DNA of 64,000 nt from Gemmatimonadota bacterium (GCA_016871855.1 VHBQ01000003.1:1-64000), one strand, 5' to 3'. Counted from the first letter of the stretch, positions 1-9,106 are shown. Program-made: numbers and translations. The notes: generated by a model from the sequence alone, not told the origin.

Positions 1-834
1 GTGCGCGCGGTGCTCACCCGGCTCACCGCGTCGCAGGCCGCGCACCGGCGCGCGCGCGGCTCGCACACCCCGTGGGAACTCGTGCGGCACCTGCGCCTCT
101 GGGTGGAGGTGCCGCTGCGCCGCTTCGACGACCCAGCCGCCACCGCGACGGAGGCGGAGAACTTCACGCCGCCATCCGTGCTCACCGACGCGCAGTGGCA
201 CGCCGATGTGGACGCGCTCGGCGACGCCGTCGAGCAGCTTGCGCAGCGTGTGCAGGCGCTGCCGGACGCGACGCTCGACGCGCCGGTCGGCGAGCGCGGG
301 TACAGCCACGCGTTCATGCTCGACGGCGTCGTCCAGCATCTCGCGTATCACGGCGGGCAGATCGCGCTCCTCGCGCGCCCCAAGGAGGAAGTCGCCAAAC
401 TACTGGCGCCGCCGCCGGTCTTTCCGCTCAGCGCCATCGCGCTGGCCGAGCTCGCCAGGCGGTTCGTCTACGACGTGCGACTCAACCTGCCGGCGGTGCC
501 CGGCTGGCTCCTCATCGTTGCTGGCGCGGCGCTCGCCATCTGGGCGAACAATCACTTTGTCATTCGCCGCACCCCGGCGGTGCCGTGGCGAGCGCCGCGC
601 GAGATCGTGCGCGACGGCCCGTACCGTTTCACCCGCAACCCGATGTACCTCGGGTTCCTCCTGATCATGGCGGGACTCGGTGTCGTGCGGCAGAACCCGT
701 ACTACCTGGCGCTGCTTCCCATCACCTGGGCATTTCTGCACTGGGGCGTCGTCCTGCGTGAGGAGCCATTCCTCCAGCGCAAGTTCGGCGCGTCGTACCA
801 GCGGCTCCTCGACTCCACGCGGCGCTGGATCTAG
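1..834 (+). CDS. DinB-like domain fused to ICMT/PEMT-type methyltransferase (5' partial)
   Basis: Open from the first base, so the true start is probably upstream. The N-terminal ~125 residues look like a DinB/YfiT metal-binding four-helix domain: HTPWELVRHL near residue 22 and a C-terminal HLAYHGGQ helix supply the usual histidines. From about residue 135 the protein changes to an isoprenylcysteine carboxyl methyltransferase-like membrane domain, with a hydrophobic segment near 165-180, then GPYRFTRNPMYLGF and a terminal EEPFLQRKFGASYQRL, the SAM-binding signature of that family. These are normally separate genes. The joint lies next to an AAGGAGG Shine-Dalgarno-like sequence at 382-388. Either a real fusion or a lost stop codon would explain this. 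Confidence 0.75.
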   Translation: MRAVLTRLTASQAAHRRARGSHTPWELVRHLRLWVEVPLRRFDDPAATATEAENFTPPSVLTDAQWHADVDALGDAVEQLAQRVQALPDATLDAPVGERGYSHAFMLDGVVQHLAYHGGQIALLARPKEEVAKLLAPPPVFPLSAIALAELARRFVYDVRLNLPAVPGWLLIVAGAALAIWANNHFVIRRTPAVPWRAPREIVRDGPYRFTRNPMYLGFLLIMAGLGVVRQNPYYLALLPITWAFLHWGVVLREEPFLQRKFGASYQRLLDSTRRWI

Positions 835-869
835 CGGCGCGGGCGGTCGCCGTTACTCGCCGCGCCGCT
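833..869. terminator. Stem-loop between convergent DinB/ICMT and hrpB genes
   Basis: An imperfect inverted repeat (AGCGGCGCGG with CGCCGCGCCGCT) starts at the stop codon of the first gene and runs into the last codons of hrpB on the other strand. There is no T tract, so termination is only a possibility. Confidence 0.35.
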
Positions 870-3381
870 TGGCGCGCGCGGTCGGCGTGGCTTCGAGGGG
901 ATTCTCCGGCCAGTGGTGTTTCGGATAGCGGCCGCGGAGATCCTTGCGCACGTCGAAGTACGAGCGCGCCCAGAACCCGGCGAGGTCGCGCGTGACCTGC
1001 ACCGGCCGGTGCGCGGGCGACAGGAGCTTCAGGGTGAGGGGCACGCGTCCGGCGCCGACGCGCGGGGTCTCGGCCAGACCAAACAACTCCTGTAGGCGCA
1101 CGGCCACCGCTGGGGCCTGCGGGTCGCCGTAGTCAATCGGAAGTCGCGATCCGCTCGGCGCCGTGAAGTGCGTAGGGGCGAGCGCGTCGAGCCGTTCGCG
1201 CAGGGTCCACGGCAGGCGCGCGAGCAGCGCGTCGGCGATGTCCACCCGGGTGAGCGCGTCGAGCGTGCCCGCGGCCAGCAGGGCGGGGAACAGCCACGCG
1301 TCCAGCGCCGCCAGCAGCGAGTCGTCGTCGACCGCGGGGTACGCGACATCGCACGCCGCGGCAAAGGCGAGTCGCTCGCGCAGGCGCGTCGCACGCTCGT
1401 CCCAGCGCAGGACGCCAAGCCCCGACTCGCGCACGATCTCGAGCAGCGCCGTGGCGGCCTCCTCCCCCGTCTGCGCGGCGACGCGTCGCTCGCTGAGTGG
1501 AATGGCGCCAAGCCGCGTCACGCGGGAGAGCCGCAGCACGCGCCGCGCCGCGTCCCACGCGCGCACGAGTTCCTCCTCCGCCTGCGCCGTGAAGTGCTCG
1601 CGGACGTCACCGTCCGAAATCGCTGCGGCCATCCAGATGCGGCTCTCCCGCGGGTCGCCATCCAGGTCGGCGATGGCCAGCCACGGCGACGCCCCGAGCG
1701 GCTGGGGCACCGCGAACGTCGCGCCGCGACCGTTGCGGAGCAGGTAGCGCCCCGGCTCGCCGGGCCGCTGGCGCGCGAGACGGTCTGGATATGCGAGCGC
1801 GACGAGCAGGCCGATCGCGTCGGCCGCGCCTACGCTCCACGCGCGCGAGGCGCTGCGCGATGGTCCGGCGGCTTCGGCGATCCCCAGGCCGCGGCGCAGC
1901 GCCTCGGCCTCCTTCCGCACGCGCTGCATGCGTGACCGGTCGGCGCGGCGCGCGCGCGCGAACTCCGCGTCGCGCAGAGCGCGCACGCGGTCGGCGAGAT
2001 CGGCATCTCCCTCCGCGGCCTCGCGATCGAAGAGGTCGCGTTCGCCGAGCAGCGCGGCGATGTCGCACGCGAGGGCGCCGTGCCCGAGCGCATGGCCGCG
2101 CGCCACGAGATGCGCGAGGCGCGGGTGCGCGCCGAGCGCGGCGAGCCGCCGCCCGTGCGCGGTGATGCGGAGGTCGCGATCGAGCGCGTCAAGCTCACGC
2201 AGCAGCCCGCGCGCCTGCCGCAGAGCGCCGTCGGGCGGTGGATCGAGCCAGCGCAATGTGCGCTCGTCGGCGATCCCCGCAGCGGCGAGCTCAAGGGCCA
2301 GCGCGGCGAGGTCGGCCTCGAGGATCTCCGGCGTGCGCTGCGCCAACAGCTGCGCATCGTCGCCCTCGCTCCACAGGCGGTAGCACACGCCCGGCCCCAA
2401 CCGGCCGGCACGTCCGCGACGCTGGTCGGCCGAGGCGCGCGAGACGCGCGTCGTCACGAGCCGCGACATTCCGCTGCGAGGGTCGAAGCGCGGCACGCGC
2501 GACATTCCGCTGTCCACCACCACGCGCACGCCTTCGATGGTGAGGCTCGTCTCCGCGATCGCCGAGGCGAGCACTACCTTGCGTTGCCCGTCGGGGCTCG
2601 GCCGGATCGCGCGGTCCTGCGCCTCGAGCGGCATCGCGCCGTACAGGGAGATGACATCCACGCCCGGGCCGGATTCGGCGAGCAGCGCCGCGGTACGTGA
2701 GATCTCCCCCTGTCCGGGCAGGAAGACCAGCACGTCGCCCGACTCCTCCGCGAGCGCGGCGCGCACCACGCCCGCCGTCGCGACGTCCACGCGCTGCCCG
2801 GCGCGCGGCGGGCGATGGCGCGTCTCCACGGCGTGCAGCCGGCCCTCGCTCCGAACGATCGGCGCATCGCCCAGCAGCGCCGCCACCGGCGCGGCGTCGA
2901 TCGTGGCGGACATGACGGCCACCCGCAGGTCGTCGCGCACGAGGGCGCGCGCGTGGAGCGTCAAGGCGAGCGCGAGATCCGCGTGCAGGCTCCGCTCGTG
3001 AAACTCGTCGAACAGCACGGCCGCGACGCCGTCCAGCGTTGGATCGTCGCGCAGCATGCGCGTGAGCACGCCTTCGGTGATGACCTCGATGCGCGTCCGC
3101 GCCGACACCCGCGACTCGAGGCGCACACGGTAGCCCACCGTCTCGCCCACCGTCTCGCTGAGCTGTCGCGCCATGTGGTGCGCCGCGGCGCGGGCGGCGA
3201 GCCGCCGCGGCTCGAGCACCAGGACGCGGCCGCCGCACCAAGGCTCGTCGAGCAGGGCGAGCGGCACGCGCGTCGTCTTCCCGGCGCCGGGCGGCGCCAC
3301 CAGCACGACGCGGCGCGCCACGCGTAGCGCGTCGCGCACCGCGGGCAGCACGTCGTCAATGGGAAGTCGGGGCGCGGGCAC
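853..3381 (-). CDS. hrpB: ATP-dependent helicase HrpB
   Basis: DEAH-box helicase of 842 residues, the usual HrpB length. Motif I (APPGAGKTT) is at residues 30-38, motif II DEFH follows in FDEFHERSL, motif III is MSATID, and the motif V/VI region ends in QRRGRAGRLGPG. The C-terminus carries the HrpB-specific signature RPVQVTRDLAGFW and then a DVRKDLRGRYPKHHWPENPL tail, which separates it from HrpA. The family unwinds nucleic acid in an ATP-dependent way; the physiological substrate in bacteria is poorly defined. It stands alone, convergent with the preceding gene and divergent from lspA. Confidence 0.95.
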   Translation of the reverse strand: MPAPRLPIDDVLPAVRDALRVARRVVLVAPPGAGKTTRVPLALLDEPWCGGRVLVLEPRRLAARAAAHHMARQLSETVGETVGYRVRLESRVSARTRIEVITEGVLTRMLRDDPTLDGVAAVLFDEFHERSLHADLALALTLHARALVRDDLRVAVMSATIDAAPVAALLGDAPIVRSEGRLHAVETRHRPPRAGQRVDVATAGVVRAALAEESGDVLVFLPGQGEISRTAALLAESGPGVDVISLYGAMPLEAQDRAIRPSPDGQRKVVLASAIAETSLTIEGVRVVVDSGMSRVPRFDPRSGMSRLVTTRVSRASADQRRGRAGRLGPGVCYRLWSEGDDAQLLAQRTPEILEADLAALALELAAAGIADERTLRWLDPPPDGALRQARGLLRELDALDRDLRITAHGRRLAALGAHPRLAHLVARGHALGHGALACDIAALLGERDLFDREAAEGDADLADRVRALRDAEFARARRADRSRMQRVRKEAEALRRGLGIAEAAGPSRSASRAWSVGAADAIGLLVALAYPDRLARQRPGEPGRYLLRNGRGATFAVPQPLGASPWLAIADLDGDPRESRIWMAAAISDGDVREHFTAQAEEELVRAWDAARRVLRLSRVTRLGAIPLSERRVAAQTGEEAATALLEIVRESGLGVLRWDERATRLRERLAFAAACDVAYPAVDDDSLLAALDAWLFPALLAAGTLDALTRVDIADALLARLPWTLRERLDALAPTHFTAPSGSRLPIDYGDPQAPAVAVRLQELFGLAETPRVGAGRVPLTLKLLSPAHRPVQVTRDLAGFWARSYFDVRKDLRGRYPKHHWPENPLEATPTARAKRRGE

Positions 3382-3483
3382 GGCCGAAAGGGAAAGCGCG
3401 CCCGGCGGGTTCCCGCGAAGGGCGTCGCGGCGATAACTTAGGCATCACGCACGGCGCAGTCCACGACGCCCCTCCCGCCCCGC

Positions 3484-4008
3484 ATGTTCTCCTCCACGCG
3501 CGACCGCCTCTTCGTCCCGATCGCCTTCGTCATCCTCCTCGGCGACATCGTCACCAAGCGCTTCGCCGAGGCGCGGCTGGCGCTGCACCAGCCCGTCGAG
3601 GTGATGGGCGAGTACCTGCGCTGGACGCTGACCTACAACACCGGCGCGGCGATGAACATGCACTTCGGGCCGTCCTCCCGGGTGATCTTCTCCGTGATTG
3701 CGGTGGTGATGATCGGCATCATCGTGCGCATGTGGCGCGGCTTGCCGCCCACTTCGACGTGGCTGGCCGCGTCGCTGGGGATGATCGTCGCTGGCGCCGC
3801 CGGCAACCTCATCGACCGCCTGCGCCACGACCTCGGCGTCGTGGATTTCATCGACGTGGGCATCGGCTCCGCGCGCTTCTGGACGTTCAACGTCGCCGAT
3901 TCCGGCGTGACGGTGGGCGCGGTGATTCTCGCGATTCTCACCTGGCGCGAGCCGGTCGCCGAGGACGCGGTCGCGCCGAAGGACGAGGACGCACCGCCGC
4001 CGGCGTAG
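3484..4008 (+). CDS. lspA: Lipoprotein signal peptidase (signal peptidase II)
   Basis: Membrane aspartyl protease of 174 residues that removes signal peptides from diacylated prolipoproteins. It has four hydrophobic segments. The conserved blocks are present: NTGAAMN near residue 58, GNLIDRLRHDLGVVDFID near 114 with the first catalytic aspartate, and FNVADSGVTVG near 138 with the second. Its substrates are visible in this window, namely the lipobox-bearing proteins at 5378, 6615 (minus strand) and 37376. The Pro/Ala-rich acidic tail is unremarkable. Confidence 0.96.
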   Translation: MFSSTRDRLFVPIAFVILLGDIVTKRFAEARLALHQPVEVMGEYLRWTLTYNTGAAMNMHFGPSSRVIFSVIAVVMIGIIVRMWRGLPPTSTWLAASLGMIVAGAAGNLIDRLRHDLGVVDFIDVGIGSARFWTFNVADSGVTVGAVILAILTWREPVAEDAVAPKDEDAPPPA

Positions 4009-4051
4009 CCGCCTCCTCACCCTCGGCATTCGCTCGGGGTAGATTCGCGGC

Positions 4052-4777
4052 ATGCCCACCGCATTCGTCGTCGGCGCCACCGGATACACCGGGCGGCACG
4101 TCACCGAGCGCCTCGCCAGGGAGGGCGCGCGCACCGTCGCCCACGTGCGGCCCGACTCGGCCGCGCTCGGCGCGTGGACGGCGCGGTTCAGCGCTGCAGG
4201 GGCCACGGTGGACGCTACCCCGTGGACCGATGAGATGGCGCGGGCGATGGCGCGTGTGCGCCCCGACTTCGTCTTCGCGCTGCTCGGCACGACGCGCGCG
4301 CGCGCCGCGCGCGACGAACGCGCCACCGGCCGCGCCGCCGGATACGAGGCCGTGGACTATGGTCTCACGCTTCTGCTTCTGCGCGCGGTGCAGGAGGCGG
4401 GGATCCACCCGCGGTTCGTCTATCTCAGCTCGATCGGGGCGAGCGCCGGGAGCGGCAATGCATACCTCGCGGTCCGCGGACGCGTGGAGCAGGAGGTGCA
4501 GGGCAGCGGACTGCCCTACCTCATCGTCCGCCCGTCGTTCATCTCCGGCAGCGACCGCGACGAGCGCCGCATCGCCGAGCGCCTGACGAGCCGTGTTGTC
4601 GACGCGCTGCTGCGCGGGGCCAGCCAGCTGGGCGGCCAGGCGCTGCATGACCGCTGGGCGACGCTCTCCGGCGCGGAGCTCGCCGCGGGCATGGTCAGGC
4701 TGGCCCTTGCCGAACCCGACGGGCAGCGAATCGTTGACTCCGCCGACATTCGGCGCGCGTTGCGCGGCGGGGCGTGA
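4052..4777 (+). CDS. NmrA/atypical-SDR family NAD(P)-binding protein
   Basis: Protein of 241 residues opening with a Rossmann dinucleotide motif, VVGATGYTGRHV, at residues 6-17. YLSSIGAS occupies the position of the SDR catalytic strand, and LPYLIVRPSFISG matches the RP(S/T)xxxG segment of NmrA/nucleoside-sugar epimerase-like proteins. The substrate cannot be told. The stop codon overlaps the ATG of the next methyltransferase gene by one base, so the two are probably translationally coupled. Confidence 0.8.
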   Translation: MPTAFVVGATGYTGRHVTERLAREGARTVAHVRPDSAALGAWTARFSAAGATVDATPWTDEMARAMARVRPDFVFALLGTTRARAARDERATGRAAGYEAVDYGLTLLLLRAVQEAGIHPRFVYLSSIGASAGSGNAYLAVRGRVEQEVQGSGLPYLIVRPSFISGSDRDERRIAERLTSRVVDALLRGASQLGGQALHDRWATLSGAELAAGMVRLALAEPDGQRIVDSADIRRALRGGA

Positions 4778-5376
4778 TGCCGAAGCGCTACGACCAGGCG
4801 TATTTCGACCGCTGGTATCGCGACCCGCGCCATCGCGTGGCTACCCCCGCGGGCGTGCGGCGCAAGGTGCGCCTTGTGCTCGGCGTGGCCGAAGCGCTGC
4901 TCGAACGGCCGGTGCGTTCGGTGCTCGATGTCGGCTGTGGCGAGGCGACCTGGCGCGCGCATTTCCTTGACGAGCGACCGAAGCTCGAGTACGTGGGCGT
5001 GGATTCCAGCGAGTATGTGGTGCGGCGCTTCGGCCGCACGCGCGGCATTCGCGAAGGGACCCTCGGCACGCTGGGCGCGCTCGGCATCACCGAGCGGTTC
5101 GACCTCGTCGTCTGCTGTGACGTCCTGCAGTACGTCCACGCCGAGGAGCTGGGCCCGGGCCTGCGCGCTGTGGCGTCGCTGCTCGACGGGATTGCCTACC
5201 TCGAGGCGTTCACGAACGAGGACGAACTTGAGGGCGACAAGCGCCATTGGCACCACCGCGCGCCGGCGTGGTATCGCCAAGCCTTCCGCGACGCCGGACT
5301 GACGGCGGTGGGGATGCATTGCTATGTCAGCGACGCGTTGCGGGGTTCGACGCTGGCGCTCGAGCGCGTGGAGTAG
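4777..5376 (+). CDS. Class I SAM-dependent methyltransferase
   Basis: Protein of 199 residues with motif I VLDVGCGEA near residue 49, an acidic residue after the second strand (YVGVDSSEYV), and motif IV-like FDLVVCCDVLQYV. This is the Methyltransf_11/25 type. The substrate is unknown. The start could also be the GTG three bases upstream at 4774. The ATG at 4777 is chosen because it gives the common TGATG stop-start overlap with the preceding NmrA-like gene. Confidence 0.82.
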   Translation: MPKRYDQAYFDRWYRDPRHRVATPAGVRRKVRLVLGVAEALLERPVRSVLDVGCGEATWRAHFLDERPKLEYVGVDSSEYVVRRFGRTRGIREGTLGTLGALGITERFDLVVCCDVLQYVHAEELGPGLRAVASLLDGIAYLEAFTNEDELEGDKRHWHHRAPAWYRQAFRDAGLTAVGMHCYVSDALRGSTLALERVE

Positions 5377-5377
5377 G

Positions 5378-5833
5378 GTGGTGGCGACGCGCGGTGCAGG
5401 GAACGGACGAGCGACCCGCCTTGCGGCGCGGCGAACCCGCTGGCTCGTCGGGGCGCTGCTGGTCGCCACGGCCTGCGGCGGGAGTGGCACGGCGCCGCCG
5501 GCGCTCATTCTCGGCGAGTGGGGCGGCGACCATGCCGGCCTCGTGGCCACGGCCGACAGCGGCACAATGGAGTACGACTGCGCCGTCGGGCGCATCACCC
5601 AGGCGCTGCGTCCTCAGGCCGACGGCACGGTCCTGGCCGTTGGAACGCACACGCCCGGGCGCGGCGGCCCCATTCGGGTCGACGAGGTGCTGCCGCGGCG
5701 GCCGGCGCGCTATAGCGGGCGGGTCAGCGGCGATCGCCTCACCCTGACGGTGGTGATGACCGACTCCAACGTCACCGTCGGCACTTTCGACCTGGTCCGC
5801 GGGCGTTCGGCGCGCGTGTTCAAGTGCCTCTGA
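5378..5833 (+). CDS. Putative lipoprotein, function unknown
   Basis: A reading frame that begins almost directly after the methyltransferase stop. From a GTG at 5378 (or 5381) it encodes a basic N-region, a hydrophobic stretch WLVGALLVA, and then the lipobox-like TACGG, suggesting lipid attachment at the cysteine near residue 35. The mature part is about 115 residues, beta-rich in character (LILGEWGG, RYSGRVSGDRLTLTV), and ends in a second cysteine. No family is recognised. The first 18 codons of the longer frame overlap the methyltransferase and are probably not translated. Confidence 0.65.
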   Translation: MVATRGAGNGRATRLAARRTRWLVGALLVATACGGSGTAPPALILGEWGGDHAGLVATADSGTMEYDCAVGRITQALRPQADGTVLAVGTHTPGRGGPIRVDEVLPRRPARYSGRVSGDRLTLTVVMTDSNVTVGTFDLVRGRSARVFKCL

Positions 5834-5882
5834 CACGCACGCGCGCGCTAGATTTCAGTCCGGTCTCCTCGATCGAGCTTCC

Positions 5883-6518
5883 ATGAACCTCGCCGACATG
5901 CGCAAGCAGTACTCCACCGTGGGGGTCACCCGCGAGGAGCTGCACGACAATCCCGTGGAGCAGTTCCGCCGTTGGTTCGACCAGGCGTGCGCGTCGGGCA
6001 TCCCCGAGCCCAACGCGATGTCGTTGGCCACCGCGTGGCCCGACGGCCGCCCGCTGCTGCGCACGGTACTGCTCAAGCAGTACGACGAGCGCGGCTTCGT
6101 CTTCTTCACGAACCTCGAAAGCCGCAAGGCGAAGCAGCTCGCCGAAAACCCGCGCGCCGCGCTGCTCTTCCCGTGGGTCGCGCTCGAGCGGCAGGTGCTC
6201 ATCACGGGGCGCGTCGAGCGCGTGTCGGTCGCCGAGGCGACGGCGTACTTCATCACGCGCCCGGTGGGAAGCCAGCTGGCCGCGTGGGCGTCGCCGCAGA
6301 GCAGCGTCATCTCGTCGCGGCAGCTGCTCGAGATGAAATGGGAGGAGATGAAGCGCAAGTTTGCCGACGGGAAGATCCCACTGCCGTCGTTCTGGGGCGG
6401 CTACCGCGTGCTCCCCGAGATGTTCGAGTTCTGGCAGGGGCGCATCAACCGCCTGCACGACCGCTTCGAGTACACGCGCGCCGACGGCGGGTGGCGGATC
6501 GAGCGCCTCGCGCCCTGA
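5883..6518 (+). CDS. pdxH: Pyridoxamine 5'-phosphate oxidase
   Basis: FMN enzyme that oxidises pyridoxamine or pyridoxine 5'-phosphate to PLP, of family length (211 residues). Recognisable blocks are MRKQY at the N-terminus, EPNAMSLAT, RTVLLK, GFVFFTNLESRKAKQL (FMN binding), WASPQSSVI, PLPSFWGGYRV, and the terminal block FWQGRINRLHDR with IERLAP. It is followed by a strong stem-loop shared with the convergent lipoprotein gene. PLP made here would serve the several PLP enzymes in the window. Confidence 0.96.
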   Translation: MNLADMRKQYSTVGVTREELHDNPVEQFRRWFDQACASGIPEPNAMSLATAWPDGRPLLRTVLLKQYDERGFVFFTNLESRKAKQLAENPRAALLFPWVALERQVLITGRVERVSVAEATAYFITRPVGSQLAAWASPQSSVISSRQLLEMKWEEMKRKFADGKIPLPSFWGGYRVLPEMFEFWQGRINRLHDRFEYTRADGGWRIERLAP

Positions 6519-6565
6519 CGACGCGGCGCACGTCGCCGAAAGCGCCGCTCAGCGCTGCCAACGAA

Positions 6566-6599
6566 GAACGGGCGTCCCAAGGGACGCCCGTTCGGTTTT
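6566..6599. terminator. Bidirectional Rho-independent terminator
   Basis: A perfect GAACGGGCGTCC / GGACGCCCGTTC stem with a CAAG loop, followed by GGTTTTCG on the plus strand. It lies between the convergent pdxH and NrfJ-like genes and probably ends both transcripts. Confidence 0.85.
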
Positions 6600-6614
6600 C
6601 GTCCGGCGAGATGC

Positions 6615-7421
6615 CTACGGCTTCACGATCTTCGCGTCCTCGATGATCACCGCGTACTTGTAGCCGGCGCCGAAGTCCTTGCTCGTCTTCACCGTGCCGC
6701 GCACGGTGATCGTCTGCCCCTTCGCCGTCTCGTCCATCGTCGTCACCGTGACGTCGTTGGTCGCCTTCGCCGCGTCGCCGCTGCCGTCCTGGATGTGGAT
6801 CCAGTTCTTCCCCATCACCTGCGCGTTGTACTTCACCACCGTACCGCGGATCGTCACCGTCTTGCCGGCGAGCTGGTCCTTCTTGGCGAACGCCTCGGCG
6901 ATCGTGTAGGCGTCCGGCCCGGTCGCCTTCGCCACCTTGCCGACTTTCACCGGTGCGGCGGCGGGCACATTGATGCCGGCATGCGGATCGCCGCCCGGCG
7001 GCATGCCCGCCGGCATCGTCCCGGTCGCCGGGCCCTGCGCTCCGGCCGCCACCTGGTCCTGCCCGTCCGGCGTCAGCGTGCCAAAGTAGATCTCGTCAAA
7101 GGTGCGCTTGAGCGCCTTCGACTCGAACTTCGTCATCAGCATCGGGTTATACACGCGGACGTTCGCGCCGCTGGCGATGTTCGTGCGCGGCACGGCCGCC
7201 CACGTTTCGCCCTGCGTGGTCTTCACGAGCAGGTACGTGTACGGCGGCGCGTCGAGCCGCTCGAGCACCGGCCCGGCAAGCGCGCCGGCAGGGGCGGCCG
7301 CGTCGGCGCCCGGCGCCGCCGGCGCGGCGCTCAGCGGTACCTTGTCGGGCTCCGCGTTGTTGTCGGTGTTGCCGCAGGCGGCGACGCTCGCCACGAGCAG
7401 CAGGGATAAGGCGCCACGCAT
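6615..7421 (-). CDS. NrfJ-like OB-fold lipoprotein
   Basis: Protein of 268 residues from the ATG at 7421, which has a GAGGAG ribosome site just upstream; a longer frame to 7463 lacks this. A signal peptide ends in the lipobox VAAC at residues 13-16. A low-complexity Ala/Pro/Gly linker precedes a first domain (PPYTYLLVKTTQGETWAAVP). A second, C-terminal domain resembles NrfJ/OB-fold proteins: KTVTIRGTVVKYN, GKNWIHIQDGSG, TVRGTVKTSKDFGAGYKY. Both halves look like diverged copies of one fold. NrfJ-like proteins are known beside multihaem cytochrome genes. Here the gene lies 92 bases downstream of a heptahaem cytochrome on the same strand, so an accessory role in cytochrome assembly or respiration is inferred. 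Confidence 0.72.
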   Translation of the reverse strand: MRGALSLLLVASVAACGNTDNNAEPDKVPLSAAPAAPGADAAAPAGALAGPVLERLDAPPYTYLLVKTTQGETWAAVPRTNIASGANVRVYNPMLMTKFESKALKRTFDEIYFGTLTPDGQDQVAAGAQGPATGTMPAGMPPGGDPHAGINVPAAAPVKVGKVAKATGPDAYTIAEAFAKKDQLAGKTVTIRGTVVKYNAQVMGKNWIHIQDGSGDAAKATNDVTVTTMDETAKGQTITVRGTVKTSKDFGAGYKYAVIIEDAKIVKP

Positions 7422-7513
7422 AGCAGGAACTCCTCGATTGGTCACGTTGGGGGTGTGTCGCACCCGGCTCGCAATCTAACCGGGTGATGGGGGGCGGCGG
7501 GGCCAGGCGCGGT

Positions 7514-9061
7514 CTAGCGCCGCGCGCTCGCCACCGTGTGCTTGGTCTTTTTGTCGCCGGACTCGTCCGGCTTGGTGCTGTGGCATTCGGAGCAGGGGCC
7601 GACGGTCCAGTCGCTGCCCACGTCCACGGGGTGGATGTACTTCAGCCCGGCGTCCGACACCTGCTTGGGCCGGTTGCCGACCTGCTGGCCGATGATCGTG
7701 TGGCAGGCGTTGCAGTCGTTGGTGATCGGCTTGCCCTTCTCGTCGAGATGCTTGCCATCGTGGCAGCGGAAGCAGCCGAGGAAATACATGTGCCCGATGT
7801 TGTCGGGGTGCCGCTTCCAGTCGGTGCGCATCGCGGGGAAGTAGTTCTTCGCGAACAGCCCCTGCACCTCGTGGATCATGCGTTCGATCTGATCCCTCTT
7901 CGCGCGGGCGACCGCCGGGAAGTTCTGGGCGTAGAACGCCTCGATGGACGCGCGGATGCTGTCCTGCGCGATCTGCGCCGTCGAGTAGCTGTCCTCAAGC
8001 ACGTGCACGGCCAGCGTCTTCGCCTGCGGCAGCGCCGGGTCGATCCAGCCGAGCGACATCAGGTGGTTGATCATCCGCTGCGGGTTGCGGTACTGGTGCG
8101 CCGGGCGGTTGTGGCAGTCCACGCAGTCCATGCGCCGCTGCTCTCCGTTCGCCGAATCCTCGGGGGTGAACGACAGCGACGTGTCGCGGAAGACGCGTAC
8201 CTCGCCGTCCGGCCCCTCCATCTTCACCCACGGAATCGCCTGGCGCCGGTCGTCCGTGGCGACGTAGGTGATCTTGTTGCGGATGTTCATGTGCCAGTGG
8301 ATGCCCGAGGTGGGTCCGGCCTCCTTGTTGCCGCCGCCGACCTTGATGAGCAGGTCGATGGACGACTGCTCGTGCCCGCTGCCCACCGACTGGTAGTACG
8401 TCTGCCGCATCAGTTTCTGGCTGAAGAACTGCTGGGGCCAGTGACACTGCTCGCACGTCTCCTGCGCCGGGCGCAGGCTCACGATCGGCGTCCGGATCGG
8501 GCGAGGAAACTTGTTGAACGCCACGGAATAGAGCTGGTAGCTGCCGGAGAGCTTGGACTTCACGAACCAGTCGGCGCCGGAACCGATGTGACACTTCACA
8601 CACCCAACACGCGCGTGCGGGCCGACCTGGTACGCCGTGTACTCCGGTTCCATCGGCACATGGCAGCTCGTGCCGCAGAACGCGTCGGTCTCCATTGCGT
8701 GGTACGCCTGGACACTGCCGAGCGCCGAGGCCAGCGCGAGCGGCACGCCGAGGACGATGACGACCATCAGGCCGACGCGGTGTGCCGGGTTGTTGAAGTT
8801 GATCACCGGCAGCTTCCCCTCGGGAAGCCCGGCTCGGCGGCGGCGGTTCTCCCGCCAGATGCCCAGAATCGCAACCGCCACGCCGCCCAACAGGATCGTC
8901 GGGACGATGATGAAGGCGAGGATGCCGATGTAGGGATTCGGCTCCGTGGCCAACGCCTCGACGACGACGAGGAACCCGATCACGATGAAGCAAACCGTCG
9001 TGATCGTCACGCCGACGAGCGTGATCGGGTTCGCAAACGAAGGAGGGACTCTCAGTCGCAT
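7514..9061 (-). CDS. Heptahaem NapC/NirT-family inner-membrane cytochrome c (ImcH-like)
   Basis: Protein of 515 residues starting at the ATG at 9061, preceded by GGAG. There are three hydrophobic segments (about 11-37, 42-69 and 93-118). A periplasmic domain follows with seven haem c sites: one CX3CH (CGTSCH near residue 127), then CVKCH, CEQCH, CVDCH, CFRCH, CNACH and CSECH. The NapC/NirT hallmark EYTAYQVGPHARVGCVKCH is present. The architecture, a membrane NapC-type cytochrome with seven haems, matches ImcH of Geobacter, which passes menaquinol electrons to periplasmic cytochromes. That function is inferred here. It is divergent from the cytochrome operon starting at 9338. Confidence 0.88.
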   Translation of the reverse strand: MRLRVPPSFANPITLVGVTITTVCFIVIGFLVVVEALATEPNPYIGILAFIIVPTILLGGVAVAILGIWRENRRRRAGLPEGKLPVINFNNPAHRVGLMVVIVLGVPLALASALGSVQAYHAMETDAFCGTSCHVPMEPEYTAYQVGPHARVGCVKCHIGSGADWFVKSKLSGSYQLYSVAFNKFPRPIRTPIVSLRPAQETCEQCHWPQQFFSQKLMRQTYYQSVGSGHEQSSIDLLIKVGGGNKEAGPTSGIHWHMNIRNKITYVATDDRRQAIPWVKMEGPDGEVRVFRDTSLSFTPEDSANGEQRRMDCVDCHNRPAHQYRNPQRMINHLMSLGWIDPALPQAKTLAVHVLEDSYSTAQIAQDSIRASIEAFYAQNFPAVARAKRDQIERMIHEVQGLFAKNYFPAMRTDWKRHPDNIGHMYFLGCFRCHDGKHLDEKGKPITNDCNACHTIIGQQVGNRPKQVSDAGLKYIHPVDVGSDWTVGPCSECHSTKPDESGDKKTKHTVASARR

Positions 9062-9106
9062 GGACTCGGACTCCGGACGGGTCGCGCAAAGACCGACCGA
9101 CTGATC

